Of a stretch of DNA of 64,000 nt, positions 58,900-64,000 are shown in pieces. Every line of letters begins with the position of its first letter. The first letter of the stretch is position 1. The position numbers and the translations under genes were made by a program. The notes beneath the pieces are model-generated. The model was not told the origin of the DNA and did not search any database. It saw only the letters and a program-made list of their open reading frames with translations. This DNA is from Arachnopeziza araneosa (Eukaryota; Ascomycota; Leotiomycetes; Helotiales; Arachnopezizaceae): the NCBI GenBank assembly GCA_003988855.1, contig QYAI01000040.1:1-64000 (forward strand), given 5' to 3'.

Positions 58900-61872
58900 A
58901 TGCCATACAGCCGCCTCACCGAGCAGGCCCTGCTGAAATGGGTACGAATCTCCCCCATATGTTTTGTAACAAAGATTTGCTAACATGTCTTAATAGGTAA
59001 ACACATTCTCCCTCGATGCTCCCGTCAACTCCGTCGCAGACTTGACCGATGGAGTGGTACTCTCTTCGATGCTGGCGGATATTGACCCGACCTACGCCGC
59101 TGCTCCCCTCGAACATCATACCAGTTCATCGAAATGGTTAAGTAAGAAAAAGAATCTCGAAATTGTATACAGGGCTTTGCTCCGATATATTCGTGAGAAC
59201 TGCGAGGACCTCGATCCTGTCGGATTCGAGAGCAGGATAGACTTCAATGCTATAGCAGAACACGATGATACACTACAGACCGTGAAGGTAAATGGATATA
59301 GCAGTTCTGTATTAGAGGTTTTAGCTTACATATGCTACCAGCTCACCACAATATTCCTAGTAGCAGCTGTCGGCGGCCCTAAGAAGCAAGATTATATTCC
59401 ACAGATATTAAAACTTGACAGCTTTGCTCAGGAGGAGATTATGAAGATTATCCAGGAGGGACCTAGCCTGCCGCAGACTGCTAGAGCTTCTGCTAACGAT
59501 AGACAGTCTACCACCGAAGCTCAACAGATTGCAGTATCTAATGCGTCCACCTCCCCAAACTCGAATATCGACCCTGGTCTCGCTCTCGAGGAAGAACATG
59601 CTTTTCTCTTTGCTGACCACGAAGCCCTAAAAAAGAAGCACGCAGATTTCATTACTCGATTTGAACGGTTACAGCAGAGTCATGATGAGTTGCTTGACCA
59701 TAGCAATGCGACGGACCATCGGCTAGCAGCCCTCGAGGACTCGAATGATGACGACAAAACAGACTACATCAAGAGTCTCAAGTCAGAGATTGACGAACAG
59801 AATGGAATTATTGCGACCCACGAAGCTGAAGCCGAGGCGAATCGAGTAACTAAGGACAAGTATCTGCGAGAACTAATGACTTTAAGACCAATGGCTTCGC
59901 AGTTAATTGAGTGCCAGGACCAGCTGCAAGAGCTCAAGGCGGAGAATCTTACCTTTTCTCGAAAAGCTAATACTGTGGATCACTTCCAGAAGAAACTGGA
60001 AATGAAGATGCAAGTTGAAAAGGATAACGCCAATCTTCGCCAGCGGATGGACGTTCTCGAGGAAAACCAAAAGGATTACGACAAGGTTCACGAAGAGAAT
60101 TGGAAGATCAAGACAACTCTCGAAGAGTATTCCAAGAGGTTCGAACAGCAGGAGCTTAATATCGTAGAGCTGTCAACCCAGAAAAACATGCTGAAGCAAG
60201 AATTGCAATCGAAAGATCACCTTATTTCCGACTTCGAGGAAAGACGGCTGCATGATGAGAAATTCATTCTTGATCTACAGGAACAAGTTAGAACTAACGC
60301 TACTGGTCCATTGTCTCCAGACTCGCCGACCGGCAAACACCGAGGCCTCAATCTTGAAGAAGAATTGGAACAATCTGATGCCCCCAACTATGCACTCGAC
60401 ATTTCAAGGCTCAAAGCAGAGAACCAGCTCTTGAAGAGCAATACCGCTGGAACAACAAATGCCTCACTTCGTCTTGAGATTGAAGAATTCGAAAGGATCA
60501 GGAAGCAACTCGAGGAGCGACATCAAGAACTGTATGAGAAGTATGCTCTTGCACAACAGCAGCTTAGCGCGATTGTTAGCAATTCTGCGGAAGAAAAGTT
60601 AGTCCAAAATATTGATCATTTGCTTAATATTGGCCCTTTCCGGATTCTGACTGATGATTTCTATAGGAATGAATCTGTCCTCAATACACGGAAATTGTAC
60701 CTTGAAGCCAATCAAGAACTCACAGCCACGAAAGCAAAACTTGCAACGCTTCAACTAGAGATGACCGAGCGCGATCGTCAACTCCTAGATGCCGAGACTA
60801 ACTTAGCTGCTGTCGACAAGGCAGAACTCGACGCCGTGGAAGATCTTAAAGCTACCAATGAGGTCGTCCATTCATCTCTCGAAAATGATCTTGTTCTTCT
60901 TCAGGGTAGATACAAGACACTGACAACTGACTTCGAGGTCCAGAAAAATCATCTTCTTACTGCACTCGTTTCGAAAGACAATCTCACACAAGAACTAGCA
61001 GCACTCAAAGAAAGTTTGAGTGGAAATGAAGAAGATCCTTCTGAAAAGGCTAAGAATGTGGAAACTGAAAAGAAAGCATTGAACGAGGTAAGTCGAAGGA
61101 TTTCAGGCGGTAACACTTTCACCCCCCGAAGAAAAAGCATACTCAATAGGCTCTCTCGAACCCTCTTCACTCCTCCGCCACTTAAGGTGAAGTATGGGTT
61201 TACGGAGATTTATCTTCCTACTCCAGAAGAAGAAGCACGCCTCGAAGCGGAACTTGTTCTTGAATGTGGTGCACTCGGCTTGGGTCTGTCGCCTCGTGGT
61301 CCAGTGGCCGAAGCTCAGCCAGCCATCGAGACAGCTGTGGAACGACCAATGCCCGCCTTTCATCCTTAGATCTTACCCTCTTACACCGTCTCCTGTTTCC
61401 TTTCGAGTCGACCTCGACGAGATTACCTTTTGCATCCTCAGGCTTTAGTTTTAGCTAACAGATGAACAGAAGATTCAGAAGCAAGGAACACTTATCAATA
61501 ATCTTCAATTAAAACTTAAAACTGCGGAAGAAGCTAGTCCTGATGTCCAAAAGGTGCGTTTTTTTCATTGCTATTTCTCAGTTACAATCCTAGTTCCAAA
61601 AAACCAATTGCTATTCGTTACAATATACCGATCTCTTTGAATTTTTTGTCTAGTATCATGTTTTTATAAGTGTACACTAACAATCATGCTAGGCTGCAAA
61701 CGAGTCTTTGATTAAAAACCTAAAACGAGAAAATGCTTTAATATCGACGGCGTGGTATGACCTCTCAAGTCGACTGCAAAGTAATCATGTAGTGCTGCAA
61801 CGTAGACCAGATGCGCCCAAGAGCTGGCTAAACAAGCAGAGACAGATGGTGAATGCTACTGGACGACGTTAA
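58900..61872 (+). CDS. hookA: Hook-family dynein adaptor
   Basis: Links early endosomes to cytoplasmic dynein for long-range transport along hyphal microtubules. Four exons (58900-58941, 58997-61087, 61470-61553, 61693-61872) give 798 residues. Seen: the N-terminal Hook domain (MPYSRLTEQALLKWVNTFSL, DLTDGVVLSSMLADIDP, VLEVLAYICYQLTTIFLVAA); a long coiled coil from about residue 200 to 700 with leucine heptads; and the C-terminal cargo-binding end NALISTAWYDLSSRLQSNHV, then RRPDAPKSWLNKQRQMVNAT, strongly conserved in HookA. The acceptor at 61469 was chosen because the nearer one at 61460 gives an early stop. The 382-bp third intron is exceptional and stays open for 93 codons (see findings). 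Confidence 0.92.
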
Positions 61873-64000
61873 GCGTGAGGAGGTAAACAGGGCACAACGG
61901 TTGCATAGAACGAGTTTGCATTGGGTGGAGCATTTCAGGAATGGAAAACTGGTGGCTCGTTCACATTACTGAAGGATTTTAAGGGGGAGAGAGTCGATTT
62001 CTTTCGTCAATATAGATGGATGGCATGCATTGGTTCTGGAGGACTCGTTGCGTATACCCTATTCGAATATGATACTTGTATATAAATAAGCAGCACTCTT
62101 TCCCTAGGTTCAGACGATCCGTTCACACATGGAAAAGTAGACTTTCGAATACAAAGCGTCGCTACCCGCTCTGACGACAAGTAGTAATCTGATGGTACCA
62201 CCCTCATCTCCATGAATGCACCTCATCTCTCTCATTCTTCGGACTCGGGCCCAGCTCCAAGACCCTGGAAGAAGGCACCCAGCCAATAGCGGGCCATCAG
62301 GTTCCCTAAATGGCACGACCAGTGACGACTCTAACAGTTTTGTTGCATGTAGCACTTTTCCCACGGCAATGAAGCCCGACGAATCTTGGCCGATGTGAAA
62401 GCCAAACTGTGATCGTTGTCGGATGGAAAGTCCGCAGGGAGTGGAAAGGGAAAAGTGATGTGTGAGAGGAGAAGGGCGTGATCGGGAGCGTAATCACTTG
62501 TGCTATTCCACAACGACATTTCTGTGAGCTCAGAACTTCTCTTCCTTTTTGCACTTCTGCCACCGTCCCATCCAGATCTCTCGCTAACTGTGGGATTGTG
62601 TTGGCGGGTAGGATTTGGTAGACAAGTCCGACAACCACTCCTTCCAGTCACAGGCCTCCCAGACCTGACGCCATCTCAAATCCTCTCGGTGGGGGCCTGG
62701 ATAGTGCTGCCCACAGTGCGGATTACACCCGGTGACGGTCAACGTGTCTCAATGTTCCGGCTTTCCATTCCGGCTCTCTGTACGACCAACGGAGTCGAGT
62801 AAACACCGTATCTTCATTTCGGGCTGAATAGCAGCAAGCATGATAACATATCTTGTCGAAGCTCGAACGTTCAGAGAGGCAATCTTACCGCACGAAGAGT
62901 ATCAAGTTGATACCCCTCCACGAATTGATCGTTTCTGACCGAGGCTTCTCGGATTGGTAGAAGTCAACCGAAAGTTTGGTCCCTACGATCGCGATTTTTG
63001 TATGCGAGAAATGCTTTTCTGACCAGAGGCCCGGTGAGGAGACACGGCTATGGTTTCTGCATACCCGCGGATTGATTCTTGGCCGTCAAACTTCCAGTCA
63101 ATATCATAATCTCACTGCCGTGAGCTCAGTTGCTGGACTCGACGATTACCTTCCTTCAAGTCATGATCATAGCCTGTAGACCGGTCGAGTTACATTGACT
63201 CCAAGGTCCTCTGCAGTGATAGAATTGTATCAAGACAAGAACTACGCACATCATAAGAGGCGACTTTGAAGGGCAATTTACCATTCTTGGACATTTCATT
63301 CGTTCAAATCAAGTGTTAAGATGAAGATGTTATACCCGGAAACTCGATTATGAGATTTGATCCTGTATGAGGTAACACATCGTGATTTCTCTCCTATTCT
63401 CTGAGGTTTAAACTAAGGTTTCACTGTTACTCGGCTTGCCTGCTCCCAGGAGTAAGCTTTGACCGTTCGGATCCTTTGTGGTCATAAATAGATGGCACAG
63501 ATCTTTTGTATATTTGACTTTGTTTGACCGAGGTGAAAGACTAGGTCTTTGATGTCTGAAACTATTTCAACCGAATGGAAACAACTATTGCTCATATGAA
63601 AGGAATTTGCAAAGTAGTTAGAGAGAACCCTCTTGGAAGTTTTCGATAGACTGAAGCAAACTGGGTTTGAGGAATATAGCTCATCTGAAATCTAAGTAAG
63701 GATGTAGGACGGAAGAGGAAATGGTTCGAAGAGTTTTGGTCGGGGGAAAATGCCAAGCACGAACAAAGCATGCCTGGTTATAGTCCTCAATATGATCCTT
63801 GATCACATGGTGTGTATTGACTAGACTGCCCGACTCCATTGGGGTACCTCACGTCTTCAAATGCATTACATAGAAACAGATTATGCAGTAAAGAAACCAT
63901 CTATACATTTTATCACAAGGAGATATTTCCCCTTTTGAATTCTCAGCGCCTTCTGCGATTTGCCATTAAGGTTTTGAAATTTTATCGTACGAGGCAATAT
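61873..64000. other. gene-poor right end of the window
   Basis: 2.1 kb after the hookA stop. Open frames are short (up to about 110 codons), overlapping, and without family resemblance. No tRNA or repeat recognised by eye. It may include a distant promoter of a gene beyond the window. Confidence 0.4.

Noticed and set aside
5473..61872. A biosynthetic gene cluster around the P450, esterase and transporters
   Set aside because: No polyketide, peptide or terpene backbone enzyme is present, and the accessory genes are separated by housekeeping genes.
63295..63320. GTTCAAATC resembling a tRNA B box
   Set aside because: No A box at the right distance and no T-arm or acceptor stem pairing around it.

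Overview
The window is nuclear DNA of a filamentous ascomycete (Pezizomycotina). Many short introns (mostly 45-75 bp, GT-AG) interrupt otherwise compact genes. The orthologues recognised are typical of that group, including a Hook dynein adaptor, an Apc15 with its own N-terminal mini-exon, a PHO80/PREG-type cyclin, an ARS-binding protein 2 and fungal transporters. I lean towards Leotiomycetes, but that is inference from protein style only. I see no rRNA, tRNA, CRISPR, transposon or viral gene.

Layout. 0-5 kb: RPP2 and RPS15 ribosomal protein genes, then an MFS anion/vitamin-type transporter, all on plus. 5-11 kb (minus): an unrecognised 746-residue protein and an SPX/VTC polyphosphate-polymerase subunit with CACGTG boxes upstream. 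11.7-18.4 kb (minus): the whole NADH-glutamate synthase GLT1. 18.4-21 kb: a long gene-free stretch. 21-25 kb: APC15 (plus), then BET1, CHZ1 and EMC10 (minus). 25.5-30.6 kb: a PHO80-family cyclin (minus) divergent from VID28/GID5 (plus). 31-34 kb: a cytochrome P450 that looks broken and a secreted-type SGNH esterase. 35-39 kb: a peroxisomal carrier divergent from ABP2. 40.6-45.1 kb: a sugar-porter MFS and a small secreted GPI-type cysteine-rich protein. 46-54 kb: MAK10 (NatC), ATP15, QCR2 (minus), RPC82 (plus). 54.9-61.9 kb: PCF11 (minus), a secreted I9-type inhibitor and hookA (plus). 61.9-64 kb: nothing recognisable.

Most genes are housekeeping: translation, mitochondrial ATP synthesis and complex III, Pol III transcription, mRNA 3' end formation, the anaphase-promoting complex, secretory SNARE and ER insertion, and GID-type ubiquitin ligase. 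They are not an operon or pathway cluster. Accessory genes lie between them: two transporters, the P450, the esterase, the GPI protein and the I9 inhibitor. Two genes connect to phosphate control, the VTC subunit and the PHO80-type cyclin, although they lie 15 kb apart. I did not find a clearly new multi-gene system. The best leads are the doubly frameshifted P450, the open long intron in hookA, the secreted inhibitor and the orphan Arg-rich-headed gene.

Exon boundaries were placed by hand from GT-AG signals, reading-frame continuity and family knowledge. Coding lengths summed to whole codons for every gene where I computed all exons (all except RPP2 and RPS15 variants noted below, the P450 and the unresolved 5' ends).
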